Assembly: GCA_039707465.1 (NCBI GenBank)
Contig: CM077643.1
Span: forward strand, 375,837,919-375,901,918
Origin: Rhabdophis nuchalis
Lineage: Eukaryota > Chordata > Lepidosauria > Squamata > Natricidae
DNA length: 64,000 bases
Reading direction: 5' to 3'
Positions 36,405 through 46,960 of the stretch are shown piece after piece. How positions within the stretch are numbered: the first letter of the stretch is position 1; each line of letters starts with the position of its first letter. The notes under the pieces are model-generated. The model worked only from the letters and a program-made list of their open reading frames with translations, did no database searches and was not told the DNA's origin. The position numbers were made by a program, and so were the translations under genes.

Positions 36405-36562
36405 GCATGAGCTTTGGTCGTGCGTGTGGCTTGGCCGCATGCACATGGCTTAGAAAATGTGGCTAAATAGGAAGACATAGAGCTGGCTGGGCAGGGTGGG
36501 TCCACCTGCGGGTCGCCACTACCTGCCCGCCCGAACTGGTCAGAACCATCTGAAACACCACC
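36405..36562. mobile_element. Fragment related to the family B MITE
   Basis: GTGTGGCTTGGCCGCATG through CGAACTGGTCAGAACCATCT and ACACCACCAT resembles the interior and right end of the GGTGGGATTC-ended MITEs. The left end is missing. Confidence 0.45.
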
Positions 36563-36896
36563 ATATTTTGCATAATGAACCCCAAAATGGACAAAGATAT
36601 GATTGTAGGCTCAGCATACCTCATTAAAATAATGTGTTTTTACTATTGTACTATTGGTTTTTACAACCCTGTTCAGAAGTCAGAAGTAAACCAATCAAAA
36701 CTAAGACTTTCTTTCTCCATGTATGTACTCCAATTTGCTTTCCTCTAACACAGTCAAATGAATTGAATGAATGGAAAGTGAATAATCCTTTTTTGAAGGT
36801 TGAAGGCATTGCTTTGAAGAAATGAATTCTACACAAGTGCTTCAGTCAGGGAAATCTCCTTTAGAACACCGATACTGATATCTAAATTCTGCTGAA

Positions 36897-36960
36897 GCTG
36901 TTACCTAGCCTGGTAATGAAACATTCGGAAACCAATTCGCAAGAGACTAAACCTCCACTC
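36897..36960 (+). repeat. Short dispersed repeat (copy 2)
   Basis: See 34078: 24 or more aligned bases with few changes; the remainder diverges. Confidence 0.4.
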
Positions 36961-38224
36961 TCATCCTACACCCGAGCTACAAATATTCGCCACTATTGCA
37001 AATCTCCTTTAATTGTTGAGGTGATAAAATTGACAGCCAACAATCTTTTGTCAAATGTTTCTCCCCGAGAACCTTGAAACTACAACCAGTTGCACAGAAA
37101 CCAATCAGCAAGAAATCAGAAGAAACGGGTAGAATCTATAGGAAGCGAGAAGTCAAATTAAGAAGCTGCTACTAAAACAACAGATGCTTAAGTTCTTTTC
37201 TCAACAGTTGTTATTTATTGTTCTGACAGCTGTCACCCAAATGCTTCCCATCTGAGCAAATGCAGGCAAAATCCCAATTAGAAGTGGTCAAGAGCACATT
37301 TAGCAAACCAAAGACATTTGAAGCATTTCTCTCCTTGCTATCCTGCAAACTTGGGGACTTCTCTATTTTTTTTTCTTTTTTACTTTTGCAGATTACAAAA
37401 TAGTGAAACCACCTGTTGATGCAGAGAGGAAATAATGAACCATTAAGTAAACGATGAGCCAGAAATTGCATGACTGTGATTTGATTTTGTAAGTGAAATT
37501 TTCTATCTTTGACTTCTCATTTGAAGGAAAATGTCAACAGTCCATGTCAAGCCAGCTCCACCCACCCATTAAGAGCCAAAGAAAACAAGCACAACTTTGC
37601 CTGGGGGCCCACTGGGGAAACAGCAGGAATCCAGAGATCCCTCTGTCATTGCAAGGGCCAAAAATACATGCCTCCCTGCCAAAGTCTGCTGGTGTTTTTA
37701 TCTCACCTATTCATCTCCAGCAATTTATTCTAACAACAGCATAACACAGTATTGTCTTCCATAAAAACCTGACACTGACTCTTGACTGGCACTTCCCAAA
37801 TAATTTCCTTGTTCTGGCCTGTTAGCTCCTGATTATCATAAAGACAAGTTTCTACAATTCTTTAGGGAGCTCTGAACTTATATTTCTGCAGGCAGAGCAT
37901 TATGGATATCACAAACAGAACTACTAGCTTTGTTATAGCACAGTTTATATAGGAAAAATAGTCTGTAAACATGCATGTTGTATAAACTGCCCCCAACACG
38001 TTGTACTTACTGAAGAACATGGATAGAGTTCTCATACTTTTACAGAGCATTTATATTCAAGTCTTCCCATAATTAATTACAGCCATAAAGATAATATTCT
38101 ATTACTATGGTTCGTTGCACCGTGTTTAGACCAGATTTGACATTTTTGTCCATCAAGTTTCTCCCAAGGACCTGGGCTAGGCAGGAATTGCTCAATAAAA
38201 GGTATTGTCTATTTTATGGGAGGT

Positions 38225-38690
38225 TGTAAATGATGCTCCAGATGTGCCGGAATTTCACCCAGTGTGTCTATTGGTGCTATCTTTGCTTTCTTGTGCCTCA
38301 ATTATCCTACATCTTTTTGCAGGTCTTTGTATTTTGTGATTTTCTCTAGTTCTTTTCCCCCCCTATTCTGCTGTCTCCAGGTCCTGCCACATCCACTATC
38401 CAGACTTTTTATCTTTCCTATTGACAATTGTTAACTCAGGTGTTGTGTGGCAGATGCTTGTCTGTTTGAATTTTAAAGGCCCAGAGCACTTTATCTTCTT
38501 CATTTTCTATTACTTTGTCTATTTTGTGGTCCCACCATCTCTTGCCTTCAGGCAAATGTATTTTTTGCAGATATTCCAATATGCCACTGCTGTTACCTTT
38601 GTCAGGCTGCTGTTTATAGTCAGTCTGTGTACTCTTCTTGCTGCAGCTAATGCTTCTTATTGTTATCATCCCTGCCTAATTGTTATATAT
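38225..38690 (-). mobile_element. R4/Dong-like LINE remnant, 3' coding end
   Basis: Minus-strand translation reads DYKQQPDKGNSSGILEYLQK, then KRWWDHKIDKVIENEEDKVL, then WAFKIQTDKHLPH. The layout (a zinc-knuckle-like run, a histidine/tyrosine segment, then KW-EH-P and LWDF-IQTD) is that of the C-terminal region of R4-type LINEs. It is diverged and carries no intact frame beyond about 78 codons. Confidence 0.6.
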
Positions 38691-38783
38691 ATGTTATGAT
38701 GGCAATCTTTCAAATCAGTCATCCAAATGGAGTTCAAAAAAAGTGAATAAATATGGAAGAACCAATTATAATTGTTTAGTTGG

Positions 38784-38827
38784 ATAATTCATATTGCCTT
38801 TTTGCTCCAAAAAGCAATATGAATTAT
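38784..38827. repeat. 44-bp hairpin with one bulged base
   Basis: ATAATTCATATTGCCTTTTT and AAAAAGCAATATGAATTAT are complementary around a CTC-centred loop. It lies just right of the R4-like remnant. Confidence 0.93.
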
Positions 38828-39030
38828 GTCTCATCTAATGCCTCCTTAAATGTCAGTAATGAACCTCTCTGTATTTGTAATACAAAGCCCCAATCTGTTA
38901 AAACGTCTGTATGCTCTACTACAGTTTTCCCTCTTTAAAAGAGCTATTGGTTGTTGTGTTATGGCTGGTCTTACTATGAAATCCAATGAGGCCTTGAATA
39001 GTATTAAAATAAGACCAATTGATTGCAATA

Positions 39031-39241
39031 CAGGTAAATCTCCTTAAGTGACTGCCTCATTTTATGATCACAATTATGATGGTGATGCAAACATACCTTG
39101 CAACCTTTACAACCTTCACAAATCTGTAAAGCAAAGGAAATCTGAAATAAGATCAGCACGGTTGTGGTTTTCCTTAGCAACCACTTCAATTAACAACCAA
39201 AATGCCGGTCCCAGTTGTAATTCCTCAATGAGCACTACCTG
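39031..39241. mobile_element. Fold-back element with CAGGTA...TACCTG ends and TA flanks
   Basis: The 211-bp unit starts CAGGTAAATCTCCTTAAGTG and ends AGCACTACCTG. TA lies directly on both sides (39029-39030 and 39242-39243), as for Tc1/mariner-type insertions. ATAAGATCAGCACGGTTGT and GTTAAC-like sequences link it to the repeats at 25.6 kb and 33.3 kb. Confidence 0.6.
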
Positions 39242-39599
39242 TAATATTTAATCAGCAGTGGGGCAAGGGAATCTCTTGTCCATTATTCTATTAGCACCAA
39301 AATATACTGGATTTATTATCTGCCTCCTTAAGCAAATGAGGATTCGCCACCTTTCTTCCTTAAACCATTTTTTTTGTCATTTCTTATGGTTTGCATAGAA
39401 AGGAATCTAAACGTATCTTACTACAGTAAGTTACAAATTTGGAATAGCATCCTCCATGATAGAATTTCTAACAGCAATAAGAAACCTTTAATGCCATCAT
39501 TACAGACAACAAATTGGATTTCTAAAAGATTTAAATAACAACAACACAACAATAATTAGTTTAACCAAACAATTTGGCCTCTTACTGCCATGGGGTAAA

Positions 39600-39920
39600 A
39601 CAACCTCAAATGGTTTGCAAGATTTTCTGAAGAGCAGATTGTGTTTGACAGCTGTCAACTAGAGAACTGGCCAAAAGGCACCCCAGATAAGAACCTTAAA
39701 TCTTCCCTCGCCCTCTTTCTTTCCAGAGGAGTCTTATCTCGCTGAAGCCCTGGAGGCTTAATTGACTGGCAGTTACGAGGCACTTAAGATCCACTTGGGG
39801 GAGGTTGCTACAGGGAGTGAGAACTATGAATATTACTAGCTGCCAAGCTACTGCTGCTGACAGACAAACCCTGTTTAAGCAGTTTGGCAGGATGCAGTCA
39901 GGTTTTACATATTTCAATTA
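39600..39920. promoter_or_regulatory. Possible enhancer (motif cluster), unproven
   Basis: This non-repetitive stretch has several transcription-factor-like sites close together: TGACAGCTGTCA (E-box palindrome), CCAGATAAGAA and CTTATCTC (GATA type), GGCACTTAAG (NKX2 type) and TTAATTGA (homeobox type). Conservation cannot be judged from one sequence. Confidence 0.25.
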
Positions 39921-40518
39921 CCTATGAATGGCAATCATCTATTTTGTATAATAATTTGTTCTCCAGGAAAATAGTATTTATCGTTCATGCCCAAGTGGTA
40001 TATAATCTACTTTACTAACAAATCTAATTTGTTACTAATCTCTCCAGAAAAGAAAAGAAAAATACCCTGAGCTACATCTTTTGTGTGTTTGGGTCTGGTT
40101 TTCCTGGAAGAATATGACCACCTGGTTTAAAAATTAATTTTAAAACAAGATATCATAGCTTTCATTATAGAATAATCTTTAGTGGAATGGAATTTATTTA
40201 TGTACTTAAGTGAGAAGAGTTCACAATCAAATAATTACAACCGACACATTAGATTTATCGGAACAAGATCTATTTTATTCTTTAGGTTGTGAACTGCAAA
40301 CAGGGATAATCAACTACTAACTATAATAATTCGATGGATTGTTCATAAACAACATGATCCAAAGTGTCAGAAAATCAGAGAAGAACAAAGTCTGTGTTAA
40401 CTTCTTCATGTTTTATTTGTAAGGCAAGCAATTAGGAAGTGTGGTAACCAAGATGCTGGAATATAATGCAATAGATCTTGTGTCTTTAAAGTAATCAACT
40501 ATCAAAACACAAGAAACA

Positions 40519-40550
40519 ACTTGTGACCAACTAGTTTGTGACCAACTAGT
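40519..40550. repeat. Short tandem duplication
   Basis: TTGTGACCAACTAGT occurs twice in immediate succession. Confidence 0.93.
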
Positions 40551-42203
40551 GGAAGGTTTTGAGTTCTGTGTGATTACAATATACACCCAACAAAAGCACT
40601 ATTCATCCCAAACCATTTTAGATGATTACATTTTTTTACTGCTTGCCAAACAATTATTGAGCTACCTAAGGCTTCTTCAGATGGACATCCATAACTAAAA
40701 CACCATACTGAAATTATTGTGGACCTTTATCAGTTTGTTTCACTTCTGATGGCACAAATGATGGAACTGGTGCTCAGACATAAAGCTGCACATGGAAGCT
40801 GTGTATATGCACTCTCCTAAATTCATATTTACAAACGTTAGGCCACTGAAAAAATCTAAAAGAGGGGCGCGACACCAAGAATGTAGGAACTACAAGTCAT
40901 TTCTGCAAAGTTCCCGTAAGTAATATACTGTCAATTCAGATGTTCCCTGCTAAAATACTGAGTCTTATATATTCCTCTAGATCACTTACCAGCAGTCCCA
41001 TAACAAAGATTCATTGTCTCAAAACTATGGCTGTTTTACATAAAGTTATTAAAAGTATCTGCACAGCTGAAAAACAAAAACTGAGTAGAGATGACAACTA
41101 CAATATTGTAGCGTAAGAAAGAATTGGGTTCAGAGGATAAATGTCCTAACGCCAGCTCAGAATCGCAGCATTAAGAGTTATAACGCTCCCTCTGCACATT
41201 TGCTTTACCCTAGAGTGCTTTTGTTTTTTAAATCAACTTTTTAACTCACGGAAATGAGGCAGGCAAGAGATGGCAAGCCTGCAGCAAGACAATAAGTCAT
41301 CAGATGAAGTCAGCACGTGCAGATGACAACCCTGCCTTTCTGGCATTAGGGTGATGCCTCAGCTGTATGTTCAAGACACCAAGCTTATGGTGTCTGGCTG
41401 GCTTTTGTTTCTATGCTCTCAGGACCAAAAGCTGGAGGGTATGTATGTACATGATACCTTACAGAGGAACAGAAGAACGGCAAGTGAGGAAAAAAAGCCC
41501 TTACCCTCAAGATGTTTACAATCCATAACAGCGATTGAGAAAGCAAAAAGAGAGCAGCAAACAAGGATAAAGAGGCATGGTGGATTTTTTTGGTCACAGT
41601 TTCTCCAACCATGTTTCTATTTTTGCAAGGGTCTTCTGATTTCCTGCACCATTACATATATTTTATTAAGATTATTCTCTAAAACGCTCCTGAAAAGATT
41701 GCAGTATGTAGTTAACCTTGTCTGATCTAAAAAACTGAGGTAGAGCTGTGCCTTGTTATTACTTGGATAAGAAACTACCAGGAAATCACCAGAGTTGCAG
41801 ACCGGACTGAGGAACTGAAAACACACTACAGAAGAAAGCAATGGCCAACCTCTTCTATAGAGTATCCAAGAAAGCCACACAGATGTTTTCATATAGTTAC
41901 CAGGCTTCCATTTTTAAAAAAAATCTGAGATACAGTCTCATGAACTTTAAACTTTGAGTCTGAGTCCTATGCTGAGGTGGCAGCAGTTTTCTTTCTGCTT
42001 TACTTTGCCAATTTTCCCTCTCAAGCCAATATTGCTCAGAATCTAGGGGCCATTAAAAGAAGTAGCAATTAATTGCTATTGGTGGGCACCGTGTTGAGTG
42101 AAACTATTTACACATAATTTATGTTTACCTTTTCCAATAAAGCTTTTTTTCCTACACTGACCATTCACTGTTTTATCCAATTGGAAGCAGATGGCTAAAC
42201 TGA

Positions 42204-42204
42204 G

Positions 42205-42288
<84 letters not shown>
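42204..42288. repeat. (AAT)n microsatellite at an L2 tail
   Basis: About 28 uninterrupted AAT units lie immediately next to the 3' end of the minus-strand L2 copy. Confidence 0.97.
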
Positions 42289-42568
42289 GTTTAATTTCTT
42301 GACCGCTCCTCTCCCCGTAGGGACTCGGAGCGGTGCACAGGGAAACTAAAACCATAAATATACAATCAAAAACATCTTAAAAACAAATTAAATAATACCT
42401 GTGCTAAAATACCCAATCTAAGCTAAAATTCCCACTATACAACTAAAACCCCATAGAGAGAGACTACCCCAGACCGGCCAAGCAGAAAAAGTATGTTTTT
42501 AATTTCAGACGGAAGGAGCGGAGGTCCGTGGTCGTTCTAATGTCGGGGGGAAGGTCATTCCAGAGGGC
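42204..42568 (-). mobile_element. L2-type LINE 3' end with long AAT tail
   Basis: From 42289 the sequence matches 44246-44515 almost base for base, including the CTCCGAGTCCCTACGGGGAG segment in element sense. The match breaks at 42568, so this is a severely 5'-truncated copy of the same family. Its 3' tail has grown into an (AAT)n array of about 85 bp at 42204-42288. The frame reading a run of leucines across this array is a translation artefact. Confidence 0.88.
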
Positions 42569-43484
42569 AGATATTTTCCAGATTGTTTAACATATGCATG
42601 CAACAGGTAAAATCTTGTCACTCAATCGCCAAACTTGCCTCTACTACAGCTGTTGCACACCGTCTTCTGGGAAGTTTGGTAACACAGAGCTCAGAGAGTC
42701 TCCAGAAAGAGAACACGATAAGGTGTGAACACTTAATGGTTCCCCATATCATTGACATCAATAAAATGAATTAAGGATCATCAGGAAAGAAAGACTTTAA
42801 TTCCCACTGGATTCTGGATTGACTTTTTACAAGAAAAGCTAATTGTTACTAGAAAACAGTAGACAATAAAGAACATGTCAATAAAGGAACTGAAGCCAAT
42901 AACATTTTTTGTGTAAAAAGTAGAATCTAGCAATACATATCCTGAGGATGCTATCTTTAAAATCAGATCATCATATTTGCACATTAAGGCTATTGTGGAT
43001 TGCAAATAGAAGCCATGTCCAATAAGCAAACACAAACTGTCACTGTAACATTTATGAAGCATAAAAAAGAGAGGAGAAAAAGAAGACATATTGTATTTTG
43101 ATCATCCATCAGCCTGATAGCAATCCCTGCAAATTAATGTGGAATAAAACTACTTTGCAGTTATGACCCCCCGAAGCATTATAGGAAACTCACATTTAAC
43201 ACCATCTTAGATTACCAGTAGATCTGTTTTCAATTAAGAATTACATTCCTCTGTTTCTGAAAAGCTGATTTCTGTGATAGAAGCCAACCATTTGTTTATT
43301 ATTCACTTTACTGCATTTTTACTGTCAGGAAAGAAAACTTATATTTGTAAGGTTTTTTAAAAATCTCACATGCTCAAACAAGTCGACTGCCCTATGTATG
43401 CTGATTGAAGGGGTGTGGAATGTGGGAGACAACTTGTAATGTTGTGGTACCTCAAGAAGCAAAACATCTTGGGCCAAACATTCA

Positions 43485-43585
43485 TTCATTAATTTTATTC
43501 ATTAGAAGGTTATTCTGTCGTTATTATTTTAAAAGTAACTCAAGGTGGTGAACATACATAATACTGAACAGGATTTTAATTAGAA
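43485..43585 (-). mobile_element. SINE/L2-type 3' end, decayed
   Basis: AGTAACTCAAGGTGGTGAAC ATACATAATACT resembles the 3' part of the SINE at 11.7 kb (AACTCAAGGTGGCATACC). The rest is not recognisable. Confidence 0.45.
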
Positions 43586-44224
43586 TTTTTGTAATGAGCA
43601 GGGCTTTGTAGAATTTTAGACTTAATTCATTCCAAGGAGGGACAGGGCAACAGAATTCCAGATCATTCTGTTTAATAACTTCTACAGAAGTTACTTTTAG
43701 TTAAGAACACTGCAATTAATCACTGGTTTCCTGGCTTTTTTGTTGTGATGGTGGTGGTGGTGGTAGTTACACGAGAAAGGGCTGCACGGACATCCTCACG
43801 GAAAGAAATCAGCAACAGCAATTTCTTAATTATATATGTTTTCTTGGAAAAATTCTTTGTTGAACAAGGTTTAGTAATGAGTTACACATACATGTGTAAT
43901 ACTTGCACAACACAGTAACGTATTCTAGCAAGATAGAACTTCTGCTTTAATCCTAGTGCTTGCAAAAAAAAACCCATACTCAGCAGTACTTCAGATCTAC
44001 TTTTGAAGTGCCCAGTATTACCCACTAATATGAGCCTCTTTATTTATTAAGAGGTCTTTTGTAATAGTTGTTACGAAATCATCACATTCAAATATATACC
44101 TTTCCCTTCTGCATCATGCCAAATGATGTCAATGATATTATTTCACTGATATAATTATGCCTACAAAAATGACACTATTTAGAAACAGGAAAGGAGTATG
44201 AGAAACCCACATTTAATATATTTT

Positions 44225-45735
44225 TAATAATAATAATATATTTAATTTCTTGACCGCTCCTCTCCCCGTAGGGACTCGGAGCGGTGCACAGGGAAACTAA
44301 AACCATAAATACAATCAAAACAACATCTTAAAAACAGATTAAACAATGCCTGTGCTAAAATACCCATTATAACTAAAATTCCCTAAACAACTAAAACCCC
44401 ATAGAGAGAGACTACCCCAGGCTGGCCAAGCAGAAAAAATATGTTTTTAATTTCAGACGGAAGGAGCGGAGGTCCGTGGTTGTTCTAATGTCGGGGGGAA
44501 GGTCATTCCAGAGGGCTGGGCCCGCCACAGAGAGAGCCCTTCCCCTGGGTGTCGCCCGCTGACAAAGTCTAGTAGACGGCACCCGGAGAAGTCCCTCTCT
44601 GTGGGAGCGAATCGGCCGTGAGGATGTATGCGGCAGGATCCGATCCCGCAAATAGCTAGGTCCCGAGTCATGGAGCGCTTTAAAGATGATAATTAATACC
44701 TTGAAGCGCACCTGGAAGACGACAGGCAGCCAGTGCAGCTCGCGCAGGAGAGGTGTTACATGGGTAAACCTAGAAATACCCAAGATTGCCCGCGTGGCTG
44801 CGTTCTGGACCATCTGCAGTCTCCGGGTGCACCTCAAGGGAAGCCCCATGTAGAGAGAGTTACAATAGTCCAGTCGGGATGTCACGAGAGCATGAGTGAC
44901 TGTGCGAAGGGCGTCCCGATCCAATAGGGGGCGCAACTGGCGAACCAGGCGAACCTGGTAAAACGCCCTCCTAGCCATGGCTGTCACTTGCTCTTCCATG
45001 GACAGCCGGGCATCTAGGAGGACACCCAAGTTGTGCGCCCCATCCACAGGGGCAAGATGTTCGCCCCCTATGGCCAGCGATGGAATAAGCTGGTTGAATC
45101 GGGCAGCCGGAAACCACAGCCACTCGGTCTTGGTCGGGTTGAGCCTGAGTCCGTTACTTCCCATCCAGATCCGTACGGCTTCCAGGCACTGGCACATCAC
45201 CGCTACGGCATCGTTGGGGTGGTTTGGGGTAGATATATACAGCTGCGTATCATCAGCGTAGAGATGGTACTCTACCCCAAAACCACGGATGATCTCGCCC
45301 AGTGGCTTCATGTATGTGTTGAACAGGAGAGGCGAGAGGACCGACCCCTGAGGCACCCCACATGTGAGGGGTCTCGAGGTCGACCTCTGCTCTCCTGCCA
45401 ACACAAATTGCGATCGGCCAGAGAGGTAGGAGGAGAACCACCGTAAAACGGTGCCTCCCACCCCCAACCCCCCCAACCGATGCAATAGGATACCATGGTC
45501 GATGGTATCGAAAGCCGCCGAGAGGTCTAATAGGACCAGGATGGAGGAGCAACCCCCATCCCTGGCCCTCCAGAGATCATCGACCAACGCGACCAATGCC
45601 GTCTCGGTGCTATGCCCGGGCCGGAAGCCGGACTGGCGCGGATCTAGATACTCAACTTCCTCCAGGTGACGGGGAAACTGTTGTGCCACCACACTCTCAA
45701 CAACCTTCGCCAAAAAGGTTGTTGTTACTAGAGAA
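44225..45735 (-). mobile_element. L2-type LINE, 5'-truncated, young copy
   Basis: The element runs from a short AAT-rich 3' tail at the left (44225-44245), through a 3' UTR containing CTCCGAGTCCCTACGGGGAG in element sense, to the reverse transcriptase frame. It is truncated near 45735 just upstream of the RT core, which is typical of incomplete target-primed reverse transcription. The 3' UTR is nearly identical to that of the copy at 42204-42568. The region is clearly richer in G and C than its surroundings. Confidence 0.88.
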
Positions 45736-45761
45736 ATTCCTCGCTTCCCCCACCAGCTCAT
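44412..45761 (-). CDS. L2-type LINE reverse transcriptase, open 449-codon frame, N-terminally truncated
   Basis: This is the longest open frame in the window. It encodes the C-terminal part of a non-LTR retrotransposon ORF2 protein. RSGFRPGHSTETAL-type sequence lies near residues 43-56. RT motif A, VLLDLSAAFDTIDH, is at 76-89; its aspartate D79 is the probable metal ligand. Motif B, CGVPQGSVLSPLLF, is at 134-147. Motif C, YADDTQLY, is at 168-175 with the catalytic DD at 170-171. The thumb and C-terminal segment includes SRLDYCNSLYMGLP (295-308) and ELHWLPVVFQVRFKV (341-355). It ends at a natural stop after YFFCLASLG. The endonuclease domain is missing, and the first residues up to about TTTFLAKVVE may be flanking sequence read through by chance. 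The frame has no stop or frameshift over about 1.35 kb, so the insertion is fairly young. YADD and the C-terminal blocks place it in the L2/CR1 group. Confidence 0.9.
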   Translation of the reverse strand: MSWWGKRGISLVTTTFLAKVVESVVAQQFPRHLEEVEYLDPRQSGFRPGHSTETALVALVDDLWRARDGGCSSILVLLDLSAAFDTIDHGILLHRLGGLGVGGTVLRWFSSYLSGRSQFVLAGEQRSTSRPLTCGVPQGSVLSPLLFNTYMKPLGEIIRGFGVEYHLYADDTQLYISTPNHPNDAVAVMCQCLEAVRIWMGSNGLRLNPTKTEWLWFPAARFNQLIPSLAIGGEHLAPVDGAHNLGVLLDARLSMEEQVTAMARRAFYQVRLVRQLRPLLDRDALRTVTHALVTSRLDYCNSLYMGLPLRCTRRLQMVQNAATRAILGISRFTHVTPLLRELHWLPVVFQVRFKVLIIIFKALHDSGPSYLRDRILPHTSSRPIRSHREGLLRVPSTRLCQRATPRGRALSVAGPALWNDLPPDIRTTTDLRSFRLKLKTYFFCLASLG

Positions 45762-46139
45762 TTTGCAAATGGTAGGTCTCCTTCATGATTGCATAGTTGC
45801 AGCTTCTCTTCTCACTACTGGAAGCAACTTGAATCTGAAATTGATTTGTATGAAATTGATTCAAACTCATCTCATCTAATCTATAGCTTTCATATAAGCA
45901 CAGTAATATCCTTTCCCAAAGCTACCACAATCATTATTCCTGCAAACATCTCAGATCTGCAAGCCAGACATGGGGAGAAGAACAATAAAAGCAATTGCCC
46001 AGACTCTCGTGTGGAGGAAAACTCATAGAGTTCATTATTTGAAATAAGCAGATGTTTTTATATTTTTCACTCAAAGAAAAACATTAATGGATTAAATATA
46101 ATCCCAATTATTTAACAGAGATGCAATCATATTTTAGGC

Positions 46140-46577
46140 CCGTGATGGTGAACCTATGGCACATGTGCCACAGGTGGCATGTGGAGCTATTTCTGAGGGC
46201 ACACGAGGTACTGCCTTGTCAGCTCCAGCATGCATGCACACACTGGCCAGCTGATTTTCGCCCTTCATTTTCCACAGTTTTTTGTCAAAAAAGGCCTCCT
46301 AAAGTCTCCAGGGAACGAAAAATGGACTTACCGGAAGTTGGAAAATGGGCTGTTTCCGGCCTCCGGAGGGCCTCTGGGAGGGGGGCGTTTTCGCTCTCCC
46401 CAGGCTCCAAGAAAGTTGTGCATGCATGCGCGGGGCAGCAGGGTGGGGTGTCACACACACATGCACAGGGGGCATGGCATGGGGGGATTTAATTATGGGG
46501 GTGGGCACCCGAGTGCATGCAATGGTGTGCAAGTGCATGCGTTTGGCACCCGAGGCAAAAAAGGTTTGCAATCACTG
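46140..46577. mobile_element. hAT-like MITE with exact target-site duplication
   Basis: The 438-bp element begins CCGTGATGGTGAACCTATGG and ends AAAGGTTTGCAATCACTG. TTTTAGGC is repeated exactly at 46132-46139 and 46578-46585. The interior holds many GCATGC/CACACA-like stretches. Overlapping frames up to 123 codons come from base composition and are not genes. Confidence 0.92.
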
Positions 46578-46960
46578 TTTTAGGCTATTGAGTTCAATAG
46601 AAAGAATAGACACACACACCCATTGACATATAATGTTTTGAGAAGGAAGGCAAAGGTAAAATTAACTTTGTGCTTTCAGGTTTGTCAGAGTCTTGTACGT
46701 ACAATTTGGCTTTGCTATAAATTGGATGCAAAAATATTGGCTCATATAAGCTTGGCTAATTGATATCTTGGTTGTAATCAACAAACCCATGACATATTCT
46801 GTTGCCAGAACTTACTCAAAAAATATTTCCCTTGCAGTAAGGAGTAGCATGACCCCCATTAAAATGTAACAGGAAACACAGAATAACATAATTCAAGAGT
46901 TTAAAAAGACAATTTAGATCCTAAATACTGTAAACTAAGTGAAAGCATCACCAATGAATA

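Noticed and set aside
37493..37744. Two overlapping plus frames as a possible 5' UTR exon or gene
   Set aside because: No clear donor and acceptor pair on the minus strand and no known sequence; RNA data would be needed.
42173..42355. Open frame with a long leucine run
   Set aside because: It is the (AAT)n array read in one frame; no protein.
44453..45552. Several frames of 60-137 codons on both strands
   Set aside because: Shadows of the L2 reverse transcriptase frame.
46121..46626. Overlapping frames of 90-123 codons on both strands
   Set aside because: They lie inside a GC-rich MITE and follow from base composition.
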